Origin: Limanda limanda
Taxonomy: Eukaryota; Chordata; Actinopteri; Pleuronectiformes; Pleuronectidae
Direction of reading: 5' to 3'
DNA: 64,000 nucleotides
Assembly: GCF_963576545.1 (NCBI RefSeq)
Contig: NC_083637.1
Span: forward strand, 22,710,507-22,774,506
Below are positions 34,101-45,773 of this stretch, piece after piece. The notes under the pieces are model-generated. The model searched no databases. It was not told the origin of the DNA and saw only the letters and a list, made by a program, of their open reading frames with translations. Position 1 is the first letter of the stretch; each line of letters begins with the position of its first letter. Both the position numbers and the translations under genes were made by a program.

Positions 34101-37100
34101 TTTAAATAATTGCAGAGTGGTTTATAACACTTTAATCTTATTTCGAATTTAATCAGATTCCTCTTTCAACTATGAAAAGCTCTTGTAGCTTTGTAATAAC
34201 CATTTATTATCATTATTATAATTATTATATAAGTAGTAGTATTAATAGTATTAACAGTTGTATTGGTAGTAAGTAGTTGTAGTGATAGTAGAAGTAGAAG
34301 TTCTACAGGTATTGGTGTTTGTGTTGCAGGAGGCAGAAGAAGAAGAGAAGGCGTTTATGTTGGGGGCACACATAAGGACAGAGTGATAATCCACACACAT
34401 ACACACCTGTCTGCAGAGGGAGGCAGAGAGGCCATTGTAGAGAGCCAGCACCCCGTCATTCTTCACCACGTGGATGGCCATCCCCAACATCCTCTTCTTC
34501 ACTTCCTGCTGTGTCTGCAGGTGTACCTGGAAAGAAAGTCACATGCAAGGAATGAATGTCATGCCAGTGAGGCACTGCAGTTGACAGAACACTGACACCA
34601 GTCTGCAGACAGAGACAGACACGTGACCCTGCCGGGGCTGACACAGCAACTTTTTTACAACTTGTTCCTGCTTGTGGGGAATCTGAGAGGCCCTCGTTAA
34701 AATATCTACACGCTCCTAAGTGCATCACAACACTAAATAGCTGCAAAACTGCATTACTTAATCAGTAAATCAACATTTTTACAGACGTGAGAGAGCTCAG
34801 TCTCAGAGGGATCGGTGGTGAGTAAGCTGAGTCATCACGGGTAGGTAAGTTACAATACAAGCACAATTTGTATGTGTGTGCATGTTTGCGTTATCCTTGT
34901 CAGGGGAAGTCAGTTGCTCCACAACATGGCCTTTGTCCTCTATTCTCCTCTGAATCTGGAGACCACTCAGCACTTGTTAACACATTGCCCCCCCCCCCCC
35001 CCCCTCTCCCTATTCCACTGTTAATGGCTGCTTGATTCAATTCGTCATTCTTTTAATGATTTCCTCTATTTCACAACACAATTGGTTTTATATCACCAAG
35101 ATTGACCCACACCTACACCCTGGTTTCACCATTTAGTCACTGGTTTTGATAAATCAAACTAAAGCATCTGGCACCATTTAGATATTGGGATCTATGAGAA
35201 CTACTGGGTGGTACAAAAATAAAATACAATTTCTTTAAGGAATAGAAAGTGGATGTTCATATGCACCATGATATTCCATGAAGGGAACCAAAAGAATGTT
35301 GTAAGACAAAGTCCTATTGAGCCACAAGCAAGTTAAGCACACACACACAGTGGTGAAATATTACACTTAGATGTATTGATAAGTCTGGCCTAAAAACTGG
35401 GCTTTTACATGAGGTCTACAAAAATGTAAAAGCCCAAGGTCTACAAAATCTTGTTAAGCAACTCTGCTGCATCAGTGTAGGACAACAAGAGATTGGCATC
35501 TCTGATGGGGGAATAGATTTCTTCGTTGGCAACAAGGAGAAACTCAGTCAAATGGGACTGGGCACTTTTTGCTGAGTGATGTGTGTTTAGTCCAGCCCTT
35601 CGTCTCTGCTGAAAACCACTTTCACATAAGTATATTCTTCTCCAAATTACGCCTCAGTCTGGCTTTCTAAATGTATCAGGTACGGTAACGCCGTAAGTCT
35701 AGAGCACTATGAAGCCATTAAGCTTTGTATGCTGTTTGAGCAGAGTCACCATCCTTCTCATCGTCCGGCAACAGGGACAAAGCAAACGTTCCCAGTACAT
35801 CATGTGGGTTGAATGTTTTCAACAAAGCTTCATGAACGTTTGATCCTTATCAGGAGTAGCTCGGCTTGGAGGTGTCTGCTCATATGTGAATCTCATTCTA
35901 TGGTAGCTCTGCAGGGAAGCCACAGTTTAACAGTTGCAGTGATGGGGAAAAAAGGGCCTGCACCATAGGACTGATGAATTTTATAGTTTACACCAGTAGA
36001 CTAATCATGCATGACATCTTTACATGGGGTTGTTGTTCTACACATTTCAAATGACGCACAAGAGACATTCTATGCTTGCTGCCTTGAACATCACTTCGAC
36101 CATTTTGTTGCATGCATTTGCAGTATCTTTTATATTTGTTAATTATTAATTTTCTGATAAGGACTTTAGCACAAGTGCACATGCATCCACACTGGTTCAC
36201 TCAGGACATTTCAGGAGTCAAGCATTATGGGGAGAAGTTGCAATTCTGAATTTTGTTTTAATATGTGAAAGCAAGTTCGCTCTGCCAGTGAAGATGACAA
36301 TGATAAACAGTACTTCTGTTTAGTACAACAGTACTTTTACTTAGATATGAGCTCATCTTTGCTTTGTAACTCCATGATAGTTGTTGCAGGGTTTCAGGTA
36401 CATCAGCTAATTCCACATTCAACGGCTTAAAAAAGATCTTCAGTTCCTTTTGTTTACTTTTCATCTCCTGAATTCTCTCACTAAATGCCTGTAGGAGTTT
36501 TGCACAAAGTAGAGTAGTAGCTTCAGAATTACAGTTCAACTTTTTAATTATTGGTTTGCTCACAAACTTGCAGACGAAAATATAAATGACTTGTTTCAAT
36601 GAAGTAACCCTAGCCAACCTCAAAATTCATGTAATTATCTACCACCAGTGTTACCAAAACACTAAAGTGTCAACAGTTAACACAGGCACTGTGCTATAGT
36701 GTACTGTGATAATGAATGAGGACATTTTGCCCATGTCAGTTAATTCAATTAATACTTTTCCTAGTGTGTCCATTCACAAACTGTCGGATTTCCACCATGT
36801 TCCGTGCTGGATCACTCAGGCACATTTGAAATGGCTCCTGACAGTTAAAAGGGAGCCTACCCCTGACTGAAAAACTCAAGGTAGTTTTAAAGCCAATTTT
36901 TGTGTGTTTTATATATTTCTTTTAATTAACAACCTCTCCAGCTAAAGGTACCCCTATGCCGTAATATTGATTTTGGACCAAATATGATGTGGCCTACATC
37001 AAACACCAGTAACACTTCTCACTTGACTGTTACTTTAGCTACTTACGTTTGAATGGTGTTGAACAACATGAGCAGATACAAGTAAACACAAGTTTTGTTC

Positions 37101-39531
37101 AGCTGGCTCTGTACAGCACAACGGAACTTATCATTTATCACAGCCCACGTCCTGTTTGCGGCATGTTATCCCCTCTGTCCCCTCATGCAACTGTCAAAAT
37201 AAATAGAGGCAGAAAAGCCAATAAAGACACTGCTCTTTGTCTCACTCTGCCTCTCTCCCTCACACTCCCTCTCTCTGTGACCATGAGCCGCACCATGATA
37301 AATCCGAACCATGTCGGTGGCCATTAAAACATCCATAAAGATTTGACTGTCTTCATTGGGCAGCCTTCATTGATTGTAGAGGACCTGGCAAAAATGATGA
37401 AATAGCTTACATAGTCAATGTAAAGAGAAACAAGGACTCTGAGCTGTGGTGATGTTGAGTTGGAATTTGTAGACGTGTCGTTGTCTTTTTAGTTAAATTA
37501 AAATCTTATCAACTGGAGTAGAGTCAACAAAACAGAGAATGTGTTACAGTCCAACTGTTTATCATCTGCACCAGGGGTGGGGAACTGTTTCTTATCAAGG
37601 CCATTTCAATTGTATAACATTGTTGGAGGGCCACAGGCTTATCATACATAGTATACAACAATGTGAACTCTCTGAGGCAATGGGCTGATTCTGAAATAGG
37701 TTTGAGGTTCTTAGCTGGCTCGGCACACAGCTGGCCTGAATGTGAAGAAGCAGCTTCAGCTGCATGCTTCCAGCTGCACTTTTTTTGTTCGAGCACCTAC
37801 AGTGGGATGCCCTATTTAATTTGTAAGGATTACACCTACATTGAATTTTTTTAGAACAAGTTTTTTCAGCAATGACGCATGAAGAGCTACGTTTCATTCA
37901 TCCTGACCATCCTGAAGGACATGTTACTACAATCCTTTTATTTTAATGCATACAAAATAAACCGCAGTCAAAAGACAGTTGACACGTGAGGAGGTTAGCT
38001 GCAGGGGTTTTATAGAAACATCAACCATCAAGTTGACCAAGGACTCAACATATAAGCACTGCACCAGACCATAAAAGAAACATCAGGGACTGTAGAACGC
38101 TGCGGCCAGTGGCTCTGGATCAGGAGGTAAGACCCCAACTGGGCCCCAAGATGACACCCAGGTCTGATCAGCATGTGGTGGGCCTGTCTTAGAGAAAGCT
38201 GCTCATACTTCAGTAATTAAAGACGTTATAAACCCTGAAGCAACTACACAACCACACTCAAATTGTGATGCTTCAGCCTTTCGTTACTACGATTTTAAAT
38301 GGCATCAGCAGCTAACAAGCAAGTTACAGCAGACGAGGAGCAGTCCAGCAGACATTCTTAGAGAAAAGTGCTGATTACTGACTGTGCCTGCGTAATTACA
38401 CAGCACATGACTTCCTGAGGACCAGTTCAGTGTTATCAGGGTCGTGTGCTGCTGCTGCCTTCAGAGCAGCCATAAGAGAGGTACAAGCTAAAGTGAGTGA
38501 GGATTTTGGCATCAAGTAGAAAGGTACTGGTTTAGACCTCACACACATTTGTATTTATATCTTTGTGAGGCCACTTGTCTTAATGCATTCCCCATCACAT
38601 ATCAATGCCTACCCCCAAACCTTGGCCTCAACTCAACCTTATTCAAAACAAAACCAAAACCAAGGCTTAACCTTCAGACTTCTAAACAAGCTACTAAGGT
38701 ACAGCCCTACGTTGATAGTTGATCAAAAAACTGTGTCATTTATTAGAATTATCTACGCCATTGATGCACCTATTCTTCCTGAGGTCCACGAAGGCTTTGC
38801 ATGTGACAATACTCCATTACAACTGACATCGTAAACATTAAAATATAAACAGGGTAGGACAAGAAAACACACACACACACACACAGCTTTCAAATACCTT
38901 ATTGGACATTAAATATACTCCCATTCATTGTGGACGGTTGCCTTAACAACGACCAATTCATAACCCAGCTCTCACCTTAACCTAACCACATTTCACACAC
39001 ACACACACACACACACACACCTGCTGCCAGGCGATGACAGGCTGCAACTGGGGGGTACTAAGTATCCCTCAGTTGTGGTGGTCTAACAGTCAAACCATTC
39101 CTACTGAATGTAATCCACACTGGGACATGTGCCTGTGATCAAACATTACATTCAACAGGGACTTTCTATTATCTCCCACAGTTATTAACAGAGTGAGTCA
39201 GCCGGACTAACCAGCTCGTCACTGGTTAACCTGAGTGTTGAACTGCAGCCTTTAACGCCCCCCCCCCCCCCCCCCCCACAGGCTCAGGGAATCTCAAGGC
39301 GACACATAATGATATTTAAAAACCATGCAGTAACATTAGAAGCTCCACGAGTCTGTCCTCATGTGACCACAGCTGCAAACAGCTGCAGGCTGGTGTCCAG
39401 GCCTGCGCTCCTCCACCCCCCAGAGGACCCCCCCCCCTCACCTTGATCAGATCCAGGGGGTGCGTGCAGCAGGCGGCCCCGCACGACGCCAGCCCCCCGA
39501 AGTACCACCTCGACATGCGCTTCTCCGTCAT
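28022..39531 (-). CDS. slc25a10: slc25a10, mitochondrial dicarboxylate carrier (11 exons)
   Basis: Eleven exons on the minus strand join in phase: 39442-39531, 34407-34526, 32364-32478, 31597-31645, 31412-31453, 31281-31324, 31139-31209, 29484-29576, 29295-29372, 29119-29175, 28022-28123. They total 861 nt, giving 286 residues, one less than I recall for the human carrier. Every intron is GT-AG. The protein matches vertebrate SLC25A10 throughout, e.g. SRWYFGGLASCGAACCTHPL near the N-terminus and TFLFLEQLKKNFGI near the C-terminus. The three carrier-family signatures are at P25-L-D-L-I-K30, P118-A-D-L-V-N-V-R125 and P218-L-D-V-M-K-T-R225. The second has Asn where the motif usually has Lys/Arg, which I recall as normal for this carrier. 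The family exchanges malate or succinate for phosphate, sulfate or thiosulfate across the mitochondrial inner membrane through six transmembrane helices. The start is the first ATG in frame, and a second Met at residue 6 is possible. No disruption is seen. Confidence 0.95.
28270..28765. repeat. Repeat relics in slc25a10 intron 10
   Basis: 28,285-28,400 (GGAGGATGGGGTGTGGGTCA, then an AGGGAAGAAACC word and TTTAACATTGTGAG) resembles the family at 43,139-43,305. 28,550-28,765, with GGCCCC words and a right end close to ATCTGCCACTG, resembles the hAT-like relic at 10,796. Diverged; boundaries approximate. Confidence 0.4.
29119..29175 (-). CDS. slc25a10: slc25a10 exon 10
   Basis: 19 codons encoding GVAHCIRETAKLGPLAFYK. 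The acceptor is CTTCAG and the donor GTAAAA. Confidence 0.95.
29295..29372 (-). CDS. slc25a10: slc25a10 exon 9
   Basis: 26 codons, GGCATFLCQPLDVMKTRL through SKGEYT, containing the third carrier signature. The donor is GTGAGA. Confidence 0.95.
29484..29576 (-). CDS. slc25a10: slc25a10 exon 8
   Basis: 31 codons starting LACYDQAKQLVLGTG and ending LSSFIA. The acceptor is CCATCAG and the donor GTAAGTA. Confidence 0.95.
30182..30720. repeat. Diverged tandem units in slc25a10 intron 7
   Basis: About four imperfect units of roughly 120-150 bp, each with a TGACCTTGACCTTTGACCAC-like start, then AAATCAGTTCATC, GTGAATGTTTGTACC and AGATATC/AGATAGCGCGTTCAC words. I recognise the unit as part of a very abundant teleost repeat. 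The third unit is the best conserved. Confidence 0.7.
30498..30525. promoter_or_regulatory. Perfect palindromic ERE-like site abutting a DR1-like site
   Basis: 30,498-30,512 reads AGGTCACAGTGACCT, an exact inverted repeat of AGGTCA with a 3-nt spacer, the consensus form of an oestrogen response element. 30,513-30,525 reads TGACCTTTGACCA, on the other strand a TGGTCA-A-AGGTCA direct repeat with 1-nt spacing, as bound by PPAR/RXR or HNF4-type receptors. It sits inside a repeat, so function is only inferred. Confidence 0.5.
31139..31209 (-). CDS. slc25a10: slc25a10 exon 7
   Basis: A 71-nt exon encoding GVRKLFSGATMAASRGAMVT then VGQ. It ends on a codon boundary with donor GTCAGT. Confidence 0.95.
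31281..31324 (-). CDS. slc25a10: slc25a10 exon 6
   Basis: A 44-nt exon encoding YKHAVDGLYRVASE with split codons at both ends. Intron 5 is only 87 nt and intron 6 is 71 nt, compact for a vertebrate. Confidence 0.94.
31412..31453 (-). CDS. slc25a10: slc25a10 exon 5
   Basis: A 42-nt exon encoding MQNDMKLPPELRR plus split codons at both ends. The donor is GTGAGT. Confidence 0.93.
31597..31645 (-). CDS. slc25a10: slc25a10 exon 4
   Basis: A 49-nt exon encoding GFTGGFVGTPADLVNVR, the second carrier signature. The first and last codons are split across introns. The donor is GTAAGA. Confidence 0.95.
31900..32335. repeat. Dispersed MITE-like element, copy C (slc25a10 intron 3)
   Basis: It contains GTTGATGACGCTTCTAACAC and ends with GTTCATGTCCGAAAACGGCT, the reverse complement of the kind of terminus at 27,358. 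It is probably a full or near-full copy of the same non-autonomous element, lying just downstream of exon 3 in the gene's orientation. Confidence 0.45.
32364..32478 (-). CDS. slc25a10: slc25a10 exon 3
   Basis: 115 nt encoding MSYSLTRFAIYETVRDML through VLLGAFG and ending in phase 1. The acceptor is CCCCTCAG and the donor GTGCGAG. It begins at a methionine codon, as in other vertebrates where this position is Met-Thr-Tyr-Ser. Confidence 0.95.
32752..33829. mobile_element. Non-autonomous hAT element with GC-rich core (slc25a10 intron 2)
   Basis: A 1,078-bp element starting CAGTGGCGGTTCG and ending CAGCCGCCACTG is flanked by a perfect 8-bp target duplication ACTACATG (32,744-32,751 and 33,830-33,837). 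The 8-bp duplication and CAGTGGCGG termini place it in the hAT group. It has an A20 run near 32,811-32,831, no transposase-like frame, and a 350-bp self-complementary GC-rich core (33,395-33,745). It lies between exons 2 and 3 and does not touch splice sites. Confidence 0.82.
33395..33745. repeat. GC-rich palindromic cluster inside the hAT element
   Basis: About 350 bp built from recurring, mutually complementary words: GGGGACGTCCCGG, CCGGAGCACC, GGTGCTCCGG, CCCGGGTGCACC and GGACCGGGAC. Many are themselves palindromes (CCGGGGACGTCCCCGG type). Base composition is far above its AT-rich surroundings, and the overlapping long frames on both strands are a by-product. Confidence 0.85.
34407..34526 (-). 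CDS. slc25a10: slc25a10 exon 2
   Basis: 40 codons starting VHLQTQQEVKKRM and ending GLSASLCRQ. The acceptor is TTTCCAG and the donor GTGTGT. Intron 1 (34527-39441) is the longest, about 4.9 kb. Confidence 0.95.
34527..39441. other. slc25a10 intron 1, nothing coding seen
   Basis: This 4.9-kb intron contains a hAT-like left end near 37,571 (CAGGGGTGGGGAACTG), a GAGGACC-type repeat at about 38,540-38,660, short (AC)n tracts at 38,868-38,884 and 38,997-39,020, and poly-C runs at about 34,988-35,003 and 39,259-39,277. No other exon was identified. Confidence 0.5.
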
Positions 39532-40090
39532 CGTGCTCGTGCTCGCGTCCTCCAGCCGACTTCCTCCCTCTCAGCACCCGGCTCGACGCGCCTCTCTGCT
39601 CGGCTCCGTGCCCGCGCTGCCCGGCCTGTGCAGGAGCGCGATGGGGGGGCAGCTGTCAGTGGTCCGCCGCGGGTTCGATCCCCACACGCGAGCGACGGGA
39701 GGAGAGTGCGACCGCGCTCCCGAGGACTCTGAGCTGCATGGGCATCGCGCGCGCACACGCCACACCATGCGCGCGTCTGTCTGCACGTCAAGTGTGTGTG
39801 TGTGTGTGTGTGCGCTGTTTGCCGTGGTGGAGCCAGCTGAAGACACAAGAGAGGAGGAGAGCAGCCAATTGCCACCGTGGACGTCGGAGCTGCCTACTCG
39901 ACCCCCCCCCCCGGGCCATACAATTCAAAGGTTGTGTACGTGTGGGGGGGGGGGGGTGGGTGGGGGACGGGGACGCTGCACGAACTCGCCGCCCCACTCG
40001 CACCACTGTCAGGCGGATTCTTAAAGCCACACGCCCCCTCCTCCCCGCTGCAGAGCGACGGACGGGGCTCCTGTCTCTTTAAGAGGAGAT
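39430..40090. promoter_or_regulatory. CpG-rich promoter region of slc25a10
   Basis: Compared with the AT-rich flanks, this 660-bp region is strongly enriched in CG dinucleotides (GCGCGCGCACACGC, CCGCCGCGGG and similar). It covers exon 1 and about 550 bp upstream in the gene's orientation. The position fits a CpG-island promoter. No TATA box is evident, and the exact transcription start cannot be called. Confidence 0.55.
39442..39531 (-). CDS. slc25a10: slc25a10 exon 1 (coding part)
   Basis: It encodes residues 1-30, including the helix-1 start and the PLDLIK part of the first carrier signature. The donor reads AAG|GTGAGG. It lies in a GC-rich CpG-dense region, as expected for a first exon. 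Confidence 0.93.
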
Positions 40091-40512
40091 CGCTCCACAT
40101 TCCCCAGCGCGCAGAAACGTCCCCATGCCAAAACACACAGACACATGTTGAGGGAGAAGGTTCTGTGACAAACTTGTTCCATTACGATGTGACAGGGAGG
40201 TGAGATCATATATGAAGCATTACAATGACCCACAAGCAGCGGTAGAGATGTTTCGAGGTGACCAATGCTGCCTTCATGCACATGCACTGAACTCAGGAGA
40301 ATCCCCAGACTTTCTGATCGTTTTTAGACATGACCTCCGGAGGATGTCTGCAGAAATGGGGATTGAGTCTGCCCCTTCACACATGAACAATAATTAATGT
40401 CCGCTGAGACGTGCTCACAACAGCACAGACATATCCCGAGCGTTCGGGTGCAACAGGAAGAGGCAGGAAGTAACAATAAGTCTGCTGCGGAGATCAGACT
40501 TTTTGTGTTTTA

Positions 40513-40575
40513 CATTCAATTTAGCTGACGCTTTTATCCAAAGCGACTTACAATAATGCGTAAGTCGCTTACAGC
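40513..40575 (+). repeat. Common fish interspersed repeat fragment
   Basis: The string TTTAGCTGACGCTTTTATCC followed by AAAGCGACTTACA is a widely dispersed fish repeat word. Next to it, GCGTAAGTCGCTTACAG forms a short inverted match with CGACTTAC. Confidence 0.5.
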
Positions 40576-41860
40576 ACATTGACACAGGCATTCGCTCTAA
40601 TCACCAAAAACTATTGGCATCTTCATTGGTGTCTTTGACATGTATGGCACCACTTTTTCATCCTGAGATATTTGTTTTCTTTTAAAATAAAATTTGAAAA
40701 GCAGAAATATCACAACCACTTACTCATAGTGTTGAGAAAAACAACAACGTGTTCTTTATCCTTTAAGAGAAGTAAGAGCCAAACTCAGTTTTGCTCAATT
40801 TAAGAATTTATTTAGGAAAGCAATGAACAGGTTACGGCAAAAGACAATGGGTGCCAGTACATGAAGTGTATCAGAGCGCCTCGAACATCTGGTGTCTGTC
40901 TATTTTATACAGTAGATCTTCGTTCCTCCCTCCTCGGAAGTGCGCACGCGTAGTCCATCCTCCTGGCATTTGGATACGGAAGTAGAACAGGGAGACATCC
41001 CCCAATGCAATAGTTGCTAAGGCAACGAGTTTTCCTACAAGAACGTCCTTCACCCACAGATACAATATGGGGCAAAATTGTTGAACAGCGAAGCAAAGAA
41101 TATTATGTTTCCTGCTGTATCAAAACATTCCTGACTTCTCATTCTGAGAATGAAAAGATGATTATTTCGCTATATCGGCTGTACGTTCTGTTTGTACAGA
41201 CATTCAAACGACTAAACCAATCAAGGCAACAGCAAAGTGACGTACATACATTCTAATTTGTAGATTAAACCTTTAGGAGAGGAAAAGGTTATTAAAATCA
41301 TTTGTATAAAGCATAATGTCTAACTAAAATTACTTCTATCTTTATTGCTTAAGAGTTCCGTCAGACACAGACTATAGTTAAAAATTTGAAATCCCAACAA
41401 TAGCGAGTCCTGCAGAGGATCTTCTGCTTTATTCTCACATTGGCTCCTTCGGACTTTCTGCTGATATGTTACCAGTGGACTGGCCGGAGTAACTCTGGAG
41501 TAAGTCCGGAGGTTCTCGGGAGTTCAGAGAATGTCTGAAAGCAGCTTGTGTGACTGCAGGATATTATCACAATCACCATGTGTGTAGTGTTGCTCTAAGA
41601 GGCTTAAGATTCCAGGAATATCCACACTTAGTAAACATGTTTCATTTATATCTTACATCTATCATGCTTTGATGACTATTTGTGTTTGAGGTACAAGACA
41701 TTGCATGTATTTGCGAACGAATTAGGCAAACCATATAAAACTGATCAATTTCGCTTTCTTTCAGGTGCCAAAAATCTTTGTTGGAGGGCCCCATTTAGCC
41801 CATGGGCCACTATTTGCTGACAACTACGTCAAAATCATTTGAAGCTCCCTTAGCTTTGTT

Positions 41861-41920
41861 GCTTTTTCTCTTTTTCTCTTTTTCTCTTTTTCTCTTTTTC
41901 TCTTTTCTCTTTTTTCTTTT
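41861..41920. repeat. TTTTCTC short tandem repeat
   Basis: About eight copies of a CTTTTT/CTC pyrimidine unit, 6-7 bp each. Confidence 0.85.
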
Positions 41921-43138
41921 CCCTTCACCTACAGACAGGCAGGGTTGGGACCTCTACAGGGGAAGGATGTGTGGGTGGGTGTGTGGGAGGGGGTCACTGT
42001 AAATTGTAAAATTTAGAAAAAAGTGAGCATTGTACAGTATCTCTTTAATGTCCTCATTTTGTATCACCGTTGCTCAATAAACATACTATAAAAAAAAATA
42101 ATAATTTGAAGGAAATTTTATTTGTGAGTTGTCATCAGTGGGGGTGAGTGAAGTTGAAACCCCAGCACATAAATGAGATCTGCAAAACAGACACAATCAT
42201 TACTGTTACATTTCATGTAAGTACAGGTGGCCCAGTACATGGACAGCGTCTTAACCCCCTGGGAGGAGTGGGTGTTACAGTTCATTAGAGGAGTTTGCTA
42301 ACAGAACACATATTAGTCTGAACTGTTAAGACTCAGTTTCATGTAAACCAGACAGAATAGTGTGTAGAGTGTGGATTTTCACTTGATTATTTTGATTCAC
42401 CATATATATTGAATATATTGCATCACATACTATCTAATGTGGGAGGAATGGCGTGTTTTTAAAGTTAAATCACATATTCTGCCAAGTGAAGTCACTTTTA
42501 TCCTGTTGTATCTTGATTTCATTGTTTTCTCATCAATTTGTCTAAGGCCTCAAGCAGCAACATTGCGAGTTCCTGTCTAACACAGAGGAATGTTTGGCAC
42601 AGTCCAGAGAGCCTCAGGTCTTCTTTTCACCGCCCGTCAGGACGACTTAATCTGTCTGACAAGACTGCATGGAGACACCAATATCAGTTTCTGTAATAAT
42701 GTCTGTCTCTTATAGAGTTTTTAATGTCAGACCAGTTATGCAGGTTTTTCATTTCCAACACGTGAGCAAAATATTATCTATTCACCCAGACTCATGGACT
42801 TGTGGTGTCACGTAGAGGCAGTTTTACATGTGTCTTATTCACAGATAGAAACATGCTCCTTTGGTGGAACAGCTACAATAGAGCTGGGTAGTCAACTAAA
42901 CAAGCTGACCTGTATCATGAGGCAACTCACAGGCCTCTGAGGGGGACAGATCAGACATGTCTAAAGTGCAGAGGAAAAATCTCACTGACACCTTCAAGCA
43001 AAAACATTTAACCACAGCCGTAACATCATATGCAAAGGAGTTGACAAAAGCTGTTAGCTTTATTGCCAAGTATTTACATGATCTTGTCCACCCTTTTATT
43101 TACATACATGAATACCTCAAACCACAGGGGTATGTTTG

Positions 43139-43305
43139 TCAGCAGGATAACACAAAAACTACTGCACGGATTTACACGGAACTTAGCAGAAGGATGGGTC
43201 CAACAAAGAACCTGTTCAATTTTGAAGTGGATTTGAACAGAAGGGAAGATCCTGTTTTTATTTTACTTTCACTTTCGTTAACATTGCAGCCTGGTGTTTT
43301 TGCCG
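43139..43305 (+). repeat. Dispersed teleost repeat relic, copy 3
   Basis: CAGGATAACACAAAAACTAC, then CGGATTTACACGGAACTTAG, AGAAGGATGGG and TTTAACATT-like words match the common family also seen at 28,285-28,400 and, inverted, at 778-1020 and 4783-5065. The open frame across it is coincidental. Confidence 0.5.
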
Positions 43306-43507
43306 TTTTCATCAATTTATGAGGGAATAGTTTTAATTATTGATATCTATGAGTTTGTGCAATTTGGTGCTGCTTCACTGAATTTTAGTGGACTGTTGGG
43401 CCTCGGCAAAGGTACGTGCTCTGCATTTGACACATCTTTACATTAGAGAGAGCACATTACGGAGTCCTGTAGTGTCTACTGCCCCCCAGTGTAATTTGTC
43501 TGCTGTC

Positions 43508-43616
43508 ACAACTAGAAATGTATTTCACATATCCTCTGGTCTGATTCCAAACCACTTTGTGTTTGGTTTTGCATCAGACTCTAGGATATGTCCACTGAAA
43601 TACATTTCTAGTTGTC
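43508..43616. other. Long imperfect inverted repeat
   Basis: The left arm (ACAACTAGAAATGTATTTCA then CATATCCTCTGGTCTGA) pairs with the right arm, whose reverse complement is ACAACTAGAAATGTATTTCA then GTGGACATATCCTAGAGTCTGA. The loop itself holds AAACCA...TGGTTT. Roughly 37-43 bp arms with a few bulges; possibly a small foldback element. Confidence 0.8.
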
Positions 43617-44881
<1,265 letters not shown>

Positions 44882-44887
44882 TTTATT
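44882..44887 (-). promoter_or_regulatory. Candidate claudin poly(A) signal (AATAAA)
   Basis: A perfect AATAAA on the minus strand lies about 220 nt past the claudin stop codon. Confidence 0.35.
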
Positions 44888-45104
44888 CTATTACAAACCT
44901 GTTGCTATGAAGTTAATCATGTGAAAAGTGTAATGAAATACACATTATAACTGAAACACACTCAGCTGGATCAGATAACACATACAAAACACATTACAGG
45001 CTCATAATCCCCTTGTTTGTTGTGTTGTTGCAGTTTCCAGAAGATTGCTTGACGAGGACGTGACCTCTGAGTTTGATCATAACTCGCATGTCCAATAAAT
45101 GATC

Positions 45105-45773
45105 TCATACAAACGATTTTTCCGGTTGCTTCCCCTCTCCTGCTGCCCCAGTATGTGGGTTGTCCTTTGTCGCTCCTCCAAAAACAGGCAGCACCCTTCC
45201 TCCTGGTGGAGAAGACCCAACGTGCAGCAGCGAGCCCCCCACCAGGAGCAGCAGACTGGCCCCCCAGCCGAGGTACAACGCCGGTCCCAGCTCTCTCTTT
45301 AGGGGAGCTGCAACGTTTGGGTCATAGAAGTCCCTGATGATGGCGTAGGCCGTCCAACAGATGGGTATCAAGAAGGCAAGGCCAGCCACAAGGAAGAGCA
45401 CCCCTGCTAACCTGGCCAGCCGAGCCTTGGAGGCCTGGTTAGCATCGCCCATGCAGTGAGTGCACTTGGCCCCTGCGACCCCAAGCATGAAGGCCAGAAG
45501 GCAGAGGAGCAGGGAGAGGACGGTGAGGCCCCGGGCAGCCTGGCCGGATGAGGGCAGGGCCAGGGTGGAGTCATAGGTCTTACACTGGATTTGGCCCGTG
45601 GTCTGAGACAGGCAGTTCATCCACAGTCCCTCCCACACCACCTGGGCGATCACCAGCTCTCCGCCCACGAAGGCAGACACACGCCACAGTGGAGCGGCGC
45701 ACACCAACGCCCCAAACACCCAACCCAGTATGGTCAAAACCAGGCCTAGCAGCTGGAGACCTGTTGATGCCAT
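45105..45773 (-). CDS. Claudin family tight-junction protein, single exon
   Basis: 222 residues, intact, starting MASTGLQLLG. The claudin signature is at the canonical positions W30, G49-L50-W51, C54 and C64 in the first extracellular loop. Four hydrophobic segments are visible at about 8-28, 82-102, 116-137 and 162-182, with cytoplasmic ends. The C-terminus is KSFV, a variant of the usual Tyr-Val PDZ-binding tail for ZO scaffold proteins. Claudins polymerise in the apical plasma membrane and set paracellular permeability. By sequence it belongs with the claudin-3/4/5/6-like group, which in fish has many intronless tandem paralogues; I cannot name the paralogue. The frame extends five codons upstream to a GTG, but the ATG at 45,771-45,773 matches family starts. 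It is convergent with nothing recognisable; the GIMAP array begins about 0.7 kb upstream of its start. Confidence 0.93.
   Translation of the reverse strand: MASTGLQLLGLVLTILGWVFGALVCAAPLWRVSAFVGGELVIAQVVWEGLWMNCLSQTTGQIQCKTYDSTLALPSSGQAARGLTVLSLLLCLLAFMLGVAGAKCTHCMGDANQASKARLARLAGVLFLVAGLAFLIPICWTAYAIIRDFYDPNVAAPLKRELGPALYLGWGASLLLLVGGSLLHVGSSPPGGRVLPVFGGATKDNPHTGAAGEGKQPEKSFV

Larger units (their letters stand above)
40091..43507. other. Intergenic sequence, no gene seen
   Basis: Between the slc25a10 promoter and the claudin I see only repeats. These are a fish interspersed word at 40,513-40,560 (TTTAGCTGACGCTTTTATCC then AAAGCGACTTACA), a TTTTCTC tandem at 41,861-41,920, a possible retroelement 3' end with AATAAA and A-run at about 41,940-42,102, and a repeat relic at 43,139-43,305. 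Confidence 0.5.

Noticed and set aside
37571..37660. Complete hAT element starting CAGGGGTGGGGAACTG
   Set aside because: No matching right terminus or 8-bp duplication found; only a left-end-like string can be claimed.
39650..39700. tRNA-like B box (GGGTTCGATCCCC)
   Set aside because: No matching A box, acceptor stem or T-stem pairing nearby; it lies in the GC-rich slc25a10 promoter.
42957..43322. 121-codon frame
   Set aside because: It covers a common interspersed fish repeat; no protein similarity recognised.
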